Positions 1 through 12,850 of a DNA stretch of 64,000 nucleotides are shown here, piece by piece. Below the pieces are notes generated by a model. That model had not been told where the DNA came from, did no database searches, and worked only from the letters and a program-made list of their open reading frames with translations. The translations under genes were made by a program, and so were the position numbers. Each line of letters begins with the position of its first letter. Positions within the stretch are counted from its first letter, which is position 1. The stretch is from Haemonchus contortus (taxonomy: Eukaryota; Nematoda; Chromadorea; Rhabditida; Trichostrongylidae), in assembly GCA_000469685.2 (NCBI GenBank), contig LS997566.1, positions 331,501 to 395,500 on the forward strand. The letters run 5' to 3'.

Positions 1-462
1 GACAGCTCAGCAATTTCGATGTCTCCCACTTGATGTGACCCACTAACCGTAAAAAAGCAGACACTTGGAAAAAAAAACCGATTTTTCTTTCCACGTTCGT
101 TAGAACGGTTAGAAAAGGAAGACCGTCTTCAGCGTTTATCAATCCCGTTTTTAGATGCGCCCGCATTCGATCTGCATTTAAAACCGTAGTGGCATTCGAG
201 ACGCATATGTACTTGGCCCAGACTGTAAGCTTCGATCCGGGACCTATCTTGATCCTTCCGTTCGAGGTTTTGCGCCACTTGCCACTAACATCTACGCCGT
301 TCAGAAGGTATATGTATATATATATAGCCTCCCTGGGGTTTCCTGCGCTTTTCTTCGAACATAGCATGTATCATCTCCTCAAACGGTATGGAAATGTGGC
401 AGATACAGTTGTCAAGATTACCTCGTTGTTTGGCTCTGTCTGTCGAACAATCATAAAGACTT
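1..462. other. No gene recognised
   Basis: Mixed sequence before the first MITE. A 126-codon open frame here has no recognisable domain and runs into the MITE, so it is not called. Confidence 0.5.
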
Positions 463-472
463 ACCTACTCAG

Positions 473-854
473 CGGTCACGGAATCTTCTTCCCGAAGACG
501 GCGCCGCGCACGCCGCACCGGCCGCGTATCGCGGGATTGCGATGGAAGATTGGAGCGCGCAATTTGTGAGGCAGGGAGTCCTTTAATAATTCGAATTGAC
601 TCGCTGCTCTCTTCAATTCCAATGCGGTCGTGAATGTCGCTAGTATAGGAGGAGTCATACTAATTATTCAAGACTAATAAACATGAAAACGAAAGCAGAA
701 AAAACGGTTAGATCCAATAAAAAAGAAAGGCAACCAATGAAAAATATTGCGTCATATCGATGGGCGGGGAGGCGGGGTGAGTACGGTAATTGCAGTGACA
801 TTCGCCGCATGCCGCAAGGGAGAATGCCGCAATCAGGGAGAAGTTCCGTCACCC
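473..854. mobile_element. MULE-like MITE, copy 1
   Basis: About 382 bp flanked by near-identical 10 bp direct repeats (ACCTACTCAG at 463-472, ACCTTCTCAG at 855-864). The ends are inverted relatives of each other (a GTCACGGAA type start and a TTCCGTCACC type end). A second copy lies at 37120-37492. No transposase is encoded. A 9-10 bp duplication suggests Mutator-like mobilisation; the superfamily is inference. Confidence 0.7.
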
Positions 855-1036
855 ACCTTCTCAGTAGCCTTTTTCAAAATCCCTCCTTATAGGCAAATGT
901 CTCTTTGCACTATTGTCAGCAGAAAACGCTTCATCTTTGCAATCCTACCCTCTTCTGAAGGAAACATTACCATGATGAGATCATCTGTGCTAGTGTTCTC
1001 CGTTCACCTTACCACTTGAAAGAGAGATTAATAATG

Positions 1037-2209
1037 TCCTACTTTATATAAGTCGCTAAGTGTGTCTGTTGGTTTGTGTGTGTATGTGTGTGTACATATG
1101 TATGTGTCTGTGGGTGTGTGTGTGACCTGAAATTCATAACTTCTGTCCCCGTGGAACTAGAAAGCTCAAATTGGCAGAAGTAAAGGGGGCGGCATGGAAA
1201 CACTTATGACAGGTGGCAAGATCGAACTCCGCCTACAGGAGGCGGACGTGCGCGATAGAAGTTTTAGGTTGCAAATTCATAACCCCCGCTTACGTGGACT
1301 TATGGCGTTGAAATTTGGTAGGAGAGACAGGAAGCAGGATAGGAACACTGATGGTAGGTGATAAGTGGTGATGACAATTAAAAGGAGTTGATCAAGAGCC
1401 TTGAAAGGCGAGAGCCACAGGAACCGCTACTCATTTCGTGTTACCGCCGGAGCTTTGGCACTTTGGTAAGGGGTGTGATTAAAAAGGGAACGCAGATGAT
1501 CATTGATAGAGACTGATAACAACTGTTAGAGACTGATAGAAAGATAGGAGGCGAGAGCCACTAAATTACGACGTCCTTCATATTAGCATCTGAGCATTCC
1601 AGTAGATAGTGCAGGAGTGAAGGGACCGAAGTTAATTAATGATAAGGACAGATAATAACAAGTGGAGCAGCATTGCAATACCCTTCATGTCAACAATGGA
1701 AGCTTTTTAATGAAGGCAATGTAGGATTTGACGTAGTCGTAGATACTCTGTGACAGGAACTGATAAAAACTGATACGAATTGATAAGGGGCATTAGAGAG
1801 CAAAAGGGTATTCATGATCAAGCACTGACTCTTTATAATGTTTCAGTCAACAAGACGGGTCTATGCAGTGATAGCGACCGATCAAAGACCATTCTCCATA
1901 ACGGAATGAGAATAGTTCATTTCTTGCTATTAAATTACGACCGTTACGCAATTAGTTTTATGACACAATGAAGTGCATGATTCCTTTTCGTTTCTTGACA
2001 TATCATTTTTGTCTAAATTCTCCTGACCGCTGATGATTTGGGATTCCCAATTGATGAACAAGTCGTTGGGAAAATGCTTCATTGATAACGACATCTGTAA
2101 TAGACGTTATTATCCATTTCTGGGTACCATCAAAGACATTGCTCGCCCATCAGTTAAGCCATCAATGTGGCACAGTTTCGAGATGAGCAATGAATCGAGA
2201 CTTCTGATT
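1037..2209 (+). repeat. Family H repeat, copy 1, left part
   Basis: Starts near TCCTACTTTATATAAG...CGCTAAGTGTGTCTG, then a GT-rich tract and a 'GAAATTCATAACTTCTGTCCCCGTGGA' type block shared by all copies. The second part resumes at 5565 after the RTE insertion. No open frame with recognisable content. Other copies: 5773, 10040, 22890, 34855 (reverse), 47861 (reverse) and 60590. Confidence 0.7.
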
Positions 2210-2218
2210 CATGTGTGT

Positions 2219-3220
2219 CACCTGTCGTCACAATGATCGTCGATTTTCTCGAGCGAGCGCCAGTAACGTCTCCAGTCGTCCCTGTCACGAGCTAGAGTGG
2301 TCCAATGAATCGCTCTAGGGACACGAGGATCAACATTCCTTTCGTTCAAAGCTTTCGTGAAGAAGTCTGACCATCTCGTTGGCGGCCTTCCTGGAGTTCG
2401 TTTGACGTCCCGAGGGATCCAGTCAGTAACCGCCCTGGTCCAACGGTCATCGCTATATCGCATAACGTGTCCGGCCCACCTGATCTTCGATTTCTTGGCG
2501 TAATCAACGGCATCCCCTGATCCTCGTTCGGTTACGGAGCTCGGAGCTCCGGATTCCCTTCTGCACTTGCGTATATAGGGAAATTCCGCGCATCGTCCTT
2601 TCCAAAGCGCGTTGAGTAACGCTGACAGCATGCTCACCCTGCTTTCGTAGAGTCCAGGTCTCCGAGGCGTACGTCAAAGCAGGAAGGACAGCAGTGTCGA
2701 AAAGGTGATCGCAGAGCCGGATGTTCTTTGTCTTCTTCACTACTCCCTCGATATTCTTAAGTGCTGCCCACGTGGCGCGTTTCCTTCTGCACAGCTTCGG
2801 AGCTAGGTCGTTCATCATGTTGACTTCCCGACCTAGGTACACATAGCTAGCGCATTCGAACATACACTTTCCGTTTAGCGTGAAGGAAGCATCAGGTACC
2901 AAACCGCTTTTCATAAACATCGTCTTCGTTAAGCTCAGCCTCAATCCGATCTTCCCACAAGCATTATCAATATTCGTTCCCCCTGCTCGATGTTCGGTGG
3001 CATGAGCACGATGTCGACTGCAAAGAGGAGGTGATGTAGATCGCGGCCGTCGACCCTCACTCCCAGGTCTTAACTTTCCAAATGACGCATGATATTCTTG
3101 AGAGCGGCACTGAAAAGTTTGTGCGATATGGTATCTCCCTGCCGGACACCTCTCTTTACGTTGATAATGACCTCCTTGTGGAATGGTGAAATCCTGGTCG
3201 TGAAGTTGTCGTAGAAGCAT
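2219..3220 (-). pseudogene. RTE copy A: RT palm and C-terminal remnant
   Basis: RT palm and thumb in shifted frames. The expected FADD catalytic motif reads FAVD here, and an internal deletion relative to copy B removes part of the palm. The C-terminal part ([28 protein letters not shown]) is readable, ending about 2219. Non-functional. Confidence 0.78.
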
Positions 3221-3229
3221 CCTTATATA

Positions 3230-4801
3230 TTAATTAAGAACACCCTGGTTGCCCAAAGCTTCAATTACCGCTTCTGTCTCGACAGTGTTGAAGGTAAACG
3301 TAAGACATAACGGCATTTTGTATTCTCGCGATACTTCAATGAGTCTTGTAACGGTGTGGATGTGATCGATTGTACTGAACCCTCTCCGGAACCCTGCTTG
3401 CTCGCATGGCTGCCCTTCATCTAATATTCTGCCAATCCTATTTAGGATGACGCGAGTGAAAAGCTTATAGATTACAGTCAGCAAGCAGATTGGGCGATAA
3501 TTGCCAATATCGTCTGGATCTCCCTTTTTGCACAGCAACACAGTCTTGCTAGTTTTCCACGACATGGACACTTTGCATTTCGACAGGTACCGTGTGAAGA
3601 GCCTAGCCAGAGTTTTGATGATGACTGGTGGTATACTCTTCAGATGTTCTGGTTTGATCCTATCGGGACCGGGCGCTGTACAGTTCTTCATCGACGTGAT
3701 GGCATGTCGGATTTCGGAAGGGAGAACCGAAGGAGCGATATATTCGTCTTGCCTAAGATGGTGGGTAGGCATGTAGACGTGGCTGTCGATGAGATCAGTG
3801 TGGAAGTAGTAGATGACCTTCTCCATTGCCCTCCGGGATGCAGTAACGGTACCGTCCGGACGACAAAGGACAGTCATCTTAGTTTTATAATTGGCGAAGC
3901 TTCGTCGTGCCTTGCGAATGCTCTTTCCGGCCTCGGCGGCTTCGCTCATAACTGCTGCTCTTCTCTCTTTCAGATCTTCCTTTATCGCTTCTCTGCATAG
4001 CTTCGCAAGTTCGGACGATTGTTGGTGATTGTCTCTAGCTGGTGCGATTCCCAGCTGGCGTATAAGCTCGAGAGTCTTCGAAGAGAGTCGTCTCTTGGCT
4101 ACTCGTGGACTCTCAGCTTTTCTAGCGCTATCGTGAAGATATTCGACGAGCCGGTTGTACTCTTCATCGATGTTGTCGATAATGGAATCTTCCCACTCAC
4201 TCGCAATGAAAGCGAAGTGATCCCAATTGAGCACAGTCTTAGGGCTTCGTTTCCTGAACTTCGCAGCTCTCTCCCCACGCAATGGAAAACGGAATCTAGC
4301 GCGGAGGGGACGATGGTCCGATCCCGTGTAGAACTTCGGAACAACAGCGACGTCGGTCAGGCAAAATCTCCGATTGAAGATGATGTGGTCTATTTCATTA
4401 TGGAACTGTCCACCAGGTGACTCCCATGTCCATCTTAAATGAGAGGGCTTCTGGAACTGCGAGTTACCATGGATGGTGTGGGTCGTCATGATAAACTCGG
4501 AAAGCCTTTCACCCTGCTCATTCCATTCCACTCCGTGAGACCCGATGTGAAGCTCTTCAGCCGTTCTTCTGGGGCCAATCTTGGCGTTAAAATTACCGAC
4601 TATGGCCTTGAAGGAAGTGTGGTCTTCTCTGTAGAGCCTCTCCAGATCCATATAAAACGCTTCCAACTCCTCTTCTTCGTAGCTTGATGTTGGTGCGTAA
4701 GCAACGAAGATGGTTAGAGCTGGGATTGAGCCACATCTTCTTAATCGCAAACGTCCGATTCGGGTTGTTAAGCTTTCGTACGAATCGATGTGCATGGCCA
4801 A
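3230..4801 (-). pseudogene. RTE copy A: endonuclease and N-terminal RT remnant
   Basis: A 523-codon open frame covering most of the endonuclease ([30 protein letters not shown]) and the start of RT ([35 protein letters not shown]). The endonuclease N-terminus, near 5020-4850, is in another frame. The catalytic GDFN motif reads GNFN. The frame ends where the RT palm should begin, through lesions near 3280. Confidence 0.8.
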
Positions 4802-5564
4802 GTGCGTATTGACGAGGACACCTACACCGTCGACGCCTCTGCTGTCGCATTTTTTAAGAAACAGCTCTTCTCCAATCCGAATACAGCATGCAGCGGCGAT
4901 GCCTTCTCGTCTCGGTCAGTCCGATGACGTCGTACTTGATCTTCCTAGCTTGCATCATCCGGTCTTCTATACACGCTTCCGATGCAAGCGTTCATGCGTT
5001 GAAAGTACAGATCGCCATCCTAGTCCTTCTCCTTTTGGGCAGCCTGTTTTGGCCCAGAGATTTTAGGAGCCTCTCCAGAGCGGTCCCACCTAACGCTGCC
5101 GTATTGGGGGCTCCCTCAGGTCCAGGGGAATGAGGCCCCTTTTTATTACTGTTTTTGGCGTGTGAAAAAACCCATCGTGTAGCTTGCCAGGCTCTGACGT
5201 GGGGATTGGACGAGGGGCTTTGTTTTTGGAGGCGGCCCCGAATCGCCTCCCAGATACTTCCCAGTCACTCGAATGCAAGCTTTTGGCCGAGTCCAGGGGC
5301 AGGATACCAACCGCACCCGCGGACTCTCCACACACGTATGAGTGGATACGCCTGCGAGAAACAGAGGATATATCGATCCAGCGCAGCAGAATCAAGGAGA
5401 CCATTTCTTGAATCCACCTGCGTTACTGAGCAAGTACCGGTGACTTTTGGTCGACGATTAATTCCCCTACCCGCCACCTGGGGACGCCCTACGCAGCCTC
5501 GTCACTAATCGGCTGAGGATCCTTCAGTGAGAGAGAACTCAGTGAAGGAGATCCGTAGACTTCT

Positions 5565-5772
5565 TATTAGTATATACTTAATCATAACACAGAAAAATCG
5601 CTCCCAATTCGGAACTGATGCTGAGGGGGTAGAGCTTTCGGAGAAAAAGGAGGATCCGAAGTGTCATTCACGCACAGCAGATTTTTCACAGGAAGGAGGA
5701 GCGCTCGGCGAAGCAGGGTGACACATTAAGAGGGAGGGAAGCCCGGCGTCAGCCGGGCGGCTCGACTGGTTA
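5565..5772 (+). repeat. Family H repeat, copy 1, right part with terminal hairpin
   Basis: Continues copy 1 after the RTE. It contains the CGCTCCCAATTCGG block and ends in the GC hairpin GCCCGGCGTCAGCCGGGC (about 5742-5759) followed by CGACTGGTT, the shared right end of the family. Confidence 0.7.
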
Positions 5773-6850
5773 CTATATATAGTTCGCTAAGTGTGTCTGT
5801 TTGTTTGTCGTTGTGTTTGTGTTTGTTTGTGTTTGTGGGTGTATGTGTCGACGTGTGAGTCCAACCGGAAATTCATATCTTCTGTCCCCATGGACCTAGA
5901 GCTTTCAAATTTTGTAGGATTACGGGCACGATGGGAACACTCATGGTGGGTGGCAAGACCGGACTCTGTTTACAGGGGCGGGGGTGTGCGATAAAAATTT
6001 TGAGCAACCAATTCATAACACCTGTTTACGTAGACCTAGAGCGTTGAAATTTGGTAGGGTTGCACTTTTCGTATCAACGGTTTAGCTCGGCATTATAGTA
6101 AGTGATGTAGGTTATGACGGGATCGTAGGTACTCGGTGACAGGTACTGAAAATAGTTGATCAGAGAAGATAAGTGACTAAGAAAGGCTATCTACCGATCA
6201 AAATCCTGACGTCTTCGGTATTTACGATGTAGCTTTGACCTTTCAGTATGTTTCATCCGATAAGACGAGATGCTAGAGTAGGGTGACAAAAGTGAGTGGT
6301 AAATGCACTGATAGAGCCCCATTAGCCGCTGTGCGATTGCCAGATGAGTTTTGTTTATTTCTTGCTAATAGATTACCCTACCCAGCTAGTTTTGTCACTT
6401 AATGAAGAATTCTCTTTGTTCGATATCATTTGCAACAAAACTAAACCGACCGCCCGCACTTTTAGATTCTTAACTAATGATATCTCCGTAAAGAGATGAT
6501 TCCATTGATGACATTTGATAATGGTGTTTTCATCGCGAATTATTTGTAAGTACGCACAAGGCTTCGGCTGTTTAACAGCTGAATTTATGATGAGTATTTC
6601 TTCTTGAAAAAGTAAGCAGAAGATCGACACCTCCAATCGTAGGCGTAGGCACTGATTTTCACTGAATACCGTTTGCACTGCTCTGTTAGTCCTGTGTCAA
6701 ATTTCGTGTGCAGGAAAATTATGATTTGTTTCAAAAATGGAGTGGAGAGTGGGTCGATCACTACAACTTTGTTAAAGAAAGAGGGCAGCTTAGTCGGAGG
6801 AACCAACTGGTTTATGGAGAAATCGGTTCTCGAGGTAGGGCCTGCCATAT
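5773..6850 (+). repeat. Family H repeat, copy 2
   Basis: Begins directly after the hairpin end of copy 1 (TATATAGTTCGCTAAGTG) and is homologous over the GT tract, the 'CATGGACCTAGA' block and the 'AATGCCGTTTCCACTGCTCTGTTA'-like interior also seen at 23690. It lacks the hairpin end, so the right boundary is approximate. Confidence 0.55.
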
Positions 6851-8134
6851 CATCTACATTACGTTCTTTGCAGCTTTCTGAGACCTCTTACGTTTTGGTT
6901 CTTGTAATACTACGATGTAATTCCTCCACAGAAATTCGTTCTTCCAAATCGTATAACCGATGCTCTCTTTTCTTAATTCACTCATAGGGTTTGCACCAAT
7001 GCTTACCCAAAAACTTCCTCTCTCGTCCTCTGCGATGCCCTCAAGGAAGCCGTATTATGCGGTCTTCGATCGAAAAAGAGTGTTTTGTCCCAATCAGAGC
7101 CATGTCATACATTTGCGAGTCACTACTAGTAGCTGACGGCAGAATTAGGATACTGTTTACGTTTCCATTGAAGTTACTCGGTGTGATAACCCACCCTGAG
7201 TATACAGCTATGCTAAGACACTGAGTGCTTTGCCAGTGGTGAAAAAAAAAACAGAAAAACCTGTCGAATGACCACAAGGGAGGTTCAGCTTCTGCAGTGG
7301 GCTCTAAGACATCTTGCTCTCACTTTTTCGGAATTTTATCAGTGCGCCTTCCCAATGGATTGATCCCAATTCAATGGACCACTACATTTCTTAGTTTAGG
7401 TGGGCCTAACCTACCTTACAAAGCCCATTACCAAACCGCAGAAGTTTCTGAATACTCCTGATTCACGTCATTGTAACTGCGCTCTATTTTCCGCATAGCG
7501 TGATCGTTCTTTCTCATTCTCAGCGGCAGGACATTTTTAGCTCACCTTAAGCCTGTCCTCAGGAGCTTAACAGTTGACTATCGTGGTTGCATTTACCCCA
7601 TCTTAGGTAGTCATGCCTTCTCACGCGAAGCGGAAAGCCCGTCACTTCAATCTTATTCCGACAGAGTACATCCTGCCTCTCGTGGTTCTGCTATAGGAGC
7701 CTTGCTGCTGCATTCTAGCACTACACCCAAAGGTTTTGCTATTTCTTCTGCGTGAGAGGTCCTTCCTTGTACCCGTCATACTTTAGCACGACAACCTCCT
7801 CGTGCGACCTTATAGTTATTTAATTAGAAACTTAGATTGTCCACAGACTCACATGGAAATTTTTCCACAGTCACTTCATGTCTCTCGGTCCCATTTCTGA
7901 TCACACATTTACTTGTGTCGTTTTACGACAATGTGGTCAACACATTGCATGGCCTTGAGTCACCTAGAAATGAGGTGCACTGCTGAAGGAGCTAAAAATT
8001 ACCTTTTCACCTTACCAGAAATACCTTTTTTGATCGGCGATCTTGAATCATTGCAGCATTCACACTACGCAAGTATGTGCAGACTTTTGTTATTATTTTG
8101 TCTCTTGAAGTTTATTAGCATGTTGGATTGGGAA
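6851..8134. other. No gene recognised
   Basis: Several short open frames in both strands; none has a recognisable domain, splice structure or repeat in this window. I see nothing I can name. Confidence 0.5.
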
Positions 8135-8430
8135 GTGATGAAGTAGTAGGTGGCGCACTATCATACGCGCATAGTCGAGGATTGGATGCCGAATCGATAT
8201 CTGCCTAGATCAACCAAACCTTTTATCTCTCTGGAGTCGCTTATTTGATATTGTCTGGGAGTATATGCAGGAGCAGTGACTTGTTCATCTGCTGACGACC
8301 GCGAGTCATTGTATGGGTCACATGCGCATTCAATACGCCCCTGCGATTCCGATCGGAAGTCGAACTCGGGGCACATCTCAAGCCTTCGTCCCTTAGCAAC
8401 AAAGAGGTCAGTGATCATAAGCTTCATGCC
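8135..8430 (+). repeat. tRNA-derived SINE-like copy
   Basis: Matches the SINE at 8836-9108 over GGTGGCGCACTATCATACGC, the 'CCGAATCGATATCTGCCTAGATCAACCAAACC' block and the 3' part (GCGAGTCATTGTATGGG...CGATCGGAAGTCGA). The A-box region is degraded. Confidence 0.6.
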
Positions 8431-8835
8431 GTGCGCTTCATAGATTGGGGAGCGAAGAAATACAACTAAAAGCTGTGAACGTGCATTTCCATAAAAACTG
8501 ATTTGCTATTCACTCAAGCGTAACCGGAAAACGCTAATGGATCGACATGACGTGTGAGAAATGGTTATCATACATTTGTTATGTACCACTGACGGTGCGT
8601 TTTCCTTCAGTCAGATCTGTGATGTATGGGAACTTCTCATTTGTTCTTTGCTTCCTTTGATCCGCCACCGTAACTTAAAGTGTCTTTTTATAACTTCTAC
8701 ATATGTCTTCATAGTTGCTCCAATGAGCCCGATATAGCCATTCTATCGCCACTTTCTTTCCATCGTATTCTTTGGCAGGTTTAATTAGAAATCGTAGTAT
8801 AATCTTGGAACTATTTGGGCTTATGATCATGTTCT

Positions 8836-9108
8836 AGGACGGAGGTGGTGTAGTGGCAAGTGGCGCACGATATCACACGTACGGTCAGGGGGTCGAATCC
8901 CGGATCGAAACCCGCCTAGACCAACAGAGCCTTCCATCCCTCCGGGGTCGGAGGGATGGAAGGCTTGGTTGGTCTAGGCGGGTTTCGATCCGATTGTATA
9001 GGCCACATACGCACTCGTTACGCCACTACGATTCTGAATGGAAGTCGAGTGCGGAGGCGCATCCCTCAGACGGGATTGATTAACGCCAGAAACTTTATCC
9101 TTTATCCT
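8836..9108 (+). mobile_element. tRNA-derived SINE with 15 bp target duplication
   Basis: Flanked by TTATGATCATGTTCT at 8821-8835 and 9109-9123. Near the 5' end are an RNA polymerase III A-box-like sequence (GGTGTAGTGGCAAGTGG, 8847-8863) and a B-box-like GGTCGAATCC (8891-8900). It ends in a short TTTATCC tandem tail. These are the marks of LINE-mobilised, tRNA-derived SINEs. The partner LINE is not established. Confidence 0.82.
8902..8991. repeat. Foldback inside the SINE
   Basis: GGATCGAAACCCGCCTAGACC at the left is repeated inverted at the right end. The arms are about 43 bp with a few mismatches around a GGGT loop. Other SINE copies here have only the left arm followed by different sequence. 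Confidence 0.75.
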
Positions 9109-9161
9109 TTATGATCATGTTCTCGTTGTCTTAGGTAATCGGTTACCGCCTTCCGATCCCT

Positions 9162-10041
9162 CGGTGAAATGCTTTGACGCTCTTTCTTTCATAACTTTTT
9201 TGTTAGTCGACCAAATCGCGCAAAATTTGGATATGTTTAACTAGAGCATATTGCACCCTACCCAACACTATTTGAGTGCAAAGCTACGATAGCCACAGAT
9301 AGAGCAGGGTGTTTGTTGTGGTAGCAGATTTTGCTAAAACTAAGGTTGTCGACGTCTGCACTTATTCGCACCTTATGTGCGTTTTTCTCATCTATTGTGT
9401 TCGACGTTGCCGCTCGTACACTTTAGACATGACAAAAAGGAAGAGATTCTAGAGGGGCCTTCATTTGTATTTTCAGTAGATTTTGAATTAATGCTCTTTG
9501 CTATCTGGAACATGATCAGATTGCAGGTTGATAGTGGTAAATATTCACAATAAACCCACACTCGGTATATAGAAATTTCGCATTACTGGATCTAATCAAG
9601 CAAAATTTCTATATTTGGAGCGTGGATGTATTGTGAATATTTGCCACTATTAACCTGCAATCTGATCATGTTCCAGATATTCCAAAAAGCATGAACTCAA
9701 AATCGACTGAAGATACAGATGATGGCCCTTCTAGAATCTCTTTCCTTTTTGTCATGTCTAAAGTGTACGAGCGATAATGCCGAACACAATAGATGAGAAA
9801 AACGCTCATGTGGTGCGAATAAGTGCAGACGTCAACAACTTTACTTTTACCAAAATCTACTACCGCAACAAACACCTTGCTCGATCTGAGGATATTGAAG
9901 CTCAGCAGTCAAATAGTGTTGGGTATAAGGAAATATGCTCTAGTTAAACATACCCAAATTTTGCGCGATTTGTTCTACTAAGAAAAAAGTTATTAACGAA
10001 AAAGCGCCAAAGCATTTCACCGAAGACTTTTGAGCGCTACT
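9162..10041. mobile_element. Palindromic TIR element, copy 1
   Basis: Two arms of about 415 bp in inverted orientation meet near 9580. Left arm CTCGGTGAAATGCTTTGACG, right arm ending with its complement and then ACTTTTGAGCGCTAC. The related copy at 24844-25588 has 18 bp terminal inverted repeats. Each arm contains an open frame for one ~60 residue peptide (for example 9666-9875, minus strand), with no recognised domain. Confidence 0.75.
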
Positions 10042-10430
10042 GCATATAATCGGCTAACCATAGGTGTGTCTGTTGGTGTGTTTGTGTGTATGTGTATGTG
10101 TCTGACCGGAAATTCACAACTTCTGTCCCCGTGGACCTAGAAATTTCAAACTCGGTAGGAGTACTGAGGGCAGGACGGGAACACTCACGGTGGATAGCAG
10201 AACTGGACCCCGTCCCCGGCAGGCGGGGTCTGTGCGAAATAAATGTACTACCGGAAATTCATAACTCCTGTCCCCGTGGAGCTGGAAGGTTCAAACTTGT
10301 TAGGAGTACTAAGGGCAGGACGGAAACACTCATGGTGCGTGGCAGGACTGGACTCCGCCTCAAGCCGGGCGACACCATTAGAAGGAGGGAAGTCCGGCAT
10401 TAGCCGGGCGGCCCTACTGGTATCCTGGTA
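10042..10430 (+). repeat. Family H repeat, copy 3 (short)
   Basis: Contains the GT tract, two tandem 'GGAAATTCAYAACTYCTGTCCCCGTGGA' blocks (10108 and 10251) and the terminal hairpin (TCCGGCATTAGCCGGGCGG, about 10391-10409). The middle of the family is deleted. Confidence 0.65.
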
Positions 10431-12850
10431 TCAAATAAGGAGTAATCAAGATAAAGTGTAGTTTTGATGAAATTAGTTACTGCTCTTATGTAACAAATGG
10501 TACACGTTTTATTCATTATATTTACCAAAAAATCTTGTAATTGACAGGTGCAGTAGTTAAAGAATACAGGATCAGTAGCAAACATGCAGGAGTTAATTTG
10601 GCCGACTTCGCACATTCCCTCGGGACTTAAAGGAATCCGAAACCATGCAGCAATGCCCAGCTGTGGGGTAACATGAAGCAACTCATTTGCTGCTCCTGAT
10701 CACGACAATGTCCACTGTTTATGCTTACGAGGGTTCAGCATTCTGACGAATTTAAGTGTACTGTCGAGGTCTGAGTCATGAAGCGTAGATTTTTTGGTGC
10801 ACCCTTCCAGTGGTTTTACCCTACCATATTCCATACTGCAGGGAGAGGTAGATCGCTTTCAAACATGTGATGTAGCGGAACACCGCCATGTCAAACATAG
10901 TTCACCACTTAGCTTATGGAACAAAGTATTATGCGTGATGCTCATTCTGTGTGGCCCAAGCAGTAGGGCAATTTGAATTACAATACATAGCGATTGGATA
11001 ATACGGTATACGCGAATGACACACACCACCGTTTTTAGCGCTGACATATTTTGAAACTACAATTCAGAACTTCATTTTATGGTTGCAGAACGTTCTACTT
11101 TAGTCAAAAACAAGACTTCCGTTACGTACCTGATATAATGTGTAGACGACTTCAGGGTTAGTGGTTTTTTGAGAAGTCAACAAAGTGGTGTCAGATCCTT
11201 GAAGCGGAGTTCAAATGCGAACGTACAAAGTGTCTTAGTGGAAACACTTCGGCGTCAAACTGAAGCTTTGCTTGGGTCTGGTGATGCTTTCGATCAGGTT
11301 TTTTGCAATAAACTGCCGCGACACTGTCCTCAGTAGCTTTGCGGTGAAGCGAAGTTAAAAACATCTGTTTTTAGTGAATGTCATTGTCAAATGACTGATA
11401 ACCCCTCCTTATAGCTCTTATCGCCGACACGAAATGCAGCATTAACCATCCATTGTTGGCTAATAAATCTTCGAAGTATTATTGAATACAGAAGTGCTCC
11501 CGAATTTCTTCTTCCTTATTTACACTCGCGTTCGAATCTCTTTTCTCTAGACTGTGAGGATTTCATAGAAGCAATTATTTCGAATAAAAAGCCAATTTAC
11601 GACAGATGCTGGCCTCTGCTGAAGTGGATTACTGCCAATTCAACTTCAAAACCTGAAGAGTCGAGTACAAGCACTGCTACTGTGGTGCTTTTAGATTCTT
11701 GCTTTCAACCTAAGAGCACTAAGAGCACAAAGTCACCGTGAGCGGGACGGGCAACTATAAGGCTTTTCATTTTTTTCATGAAGGTTCTCCACCTACGTTA
11801 CTGAAGAAATCAGAAATCTTTCAAGTACCGACTCACCTAATCATATTCTTTATGACAAAATATTATTGACTAATTTGAATCATAATGACACTAATTAAAT
11901 AGCGATCAAATATTCATAAATAACACGAATGTGACTCGATCACTATGACTTATGCTCTTTCCATTCCAAACCTTTATCAGATAACCTAAATCAACTCTGA
12001 TCTTTGGAAAATTGAGCACATAAGAATTCAACCCCATGGTTCACCCTTTCTTTTCATTACCTAAGATTGTAACTTATTCCTTTCATTCAGCTGTGAGCCT
12101 CTATCAAGCCGATATCGCGTATTGTCTCTGTTCTATACGAAACTTATAGTCGCTTCAAGGAACTTCAGTCATTTCCAATAAAAACCATAGCCATTCAAAA
12201 ATTCAGGTTACTATGAGGGAAGCGCCGTGTTTCTCGTCTTTTTTGAAAAATTCAATCCCATTGTTACAATCACAAATTCAGTGTCTCAATAGAGAAATTA
12301 GCACTTAATTGTTGTCCACGACATACAGGTGCAAGGCATCGCTAATGATCTGCTGAACAGGCCCCACCAACCGGTAAAGTTGCAGGTGTTAACTGCTGTG
12401 CGATCATCACTTCGCTTCACAGTACATAACTGCTTGCTGTACGGCTATTGACGCCTTCACCTTCTCTTTCCTTCAACCAAAAGTGATCTAAAGCGAGCTC
12501 GACATTATGGTACATTTTCTTCAGACTTTGGCTCACTCCTTGGAAGCAAATTCGTTGACGCCCTTCTGAATCATCGCATATTCATAACAGAGAACAATAA
12601 ATTCTCAGCTGTTAAGGACTGCTCCGAATGCCTAACCTTTTGATATTCATTAGATGAACGTTCTCTAGCCCTCAACGCTTATTCAAAAGACATTGTCTGT
12701 CGTCTGTTTGTACGGTCCGGTCGTTTCTGTTTCACTGCTGCTTCGTTTTCTGTTGCGAAAGAGAGTTGATTGCGTATATATCCTCCTGACCACCTCCTTT
12801 CGCGTTTCCTCCTGATTCCCCAAGATATGCCCTTGTGATGCTCTCATTTC
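10431..12850. other. Upstream region of the transporter gene; no gene recognised
   Basis: About 2.4 kb with only short, unrecognisable frames and no long repeat that I could match in the window. Any promoter or outron of the transporter gene would lie at the right end. Confidence 0.5.

Larger units (their letters stand above)
2200..5564 (-). mobile_element. RTE-clade non-LTR retrotransposon, copy A (dead)
   Basis: The element proper runs from about 5556 (5' end) down to about 2210 (3' end) on the minus strand. It is flanked by ACTTCTGATT (2200-2209) and ACTTCTTATT (5559-5568 region), a probable target duplication. The homologous H copy near 61117 shows the uninterrupted site. It encodes an apurinic-type endonuclease then reverse transcriptase, as RTE elements do, but with several frameshifts. 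Homologous along its length to the copy at 13542-16919. Confidence 0.85.

Noticed and set aside
189..569. 126-codon plus-strand frame at the left edge
   Set aside because: No recognisable domain or splice context, and its end lies in a MITE.
6673..6987. 104-codon plus-strand frame
   Set aside because: Its first part lies in H-family sequence also seen near 23700, and there is no recognisable domain.
10060..10430. CRISPR-like repeats (two similar blocks at 10108 and 10251)
   Set aside because: They are the internal repeated blocks of family H; two units, eukaryotic context, no cas genes.
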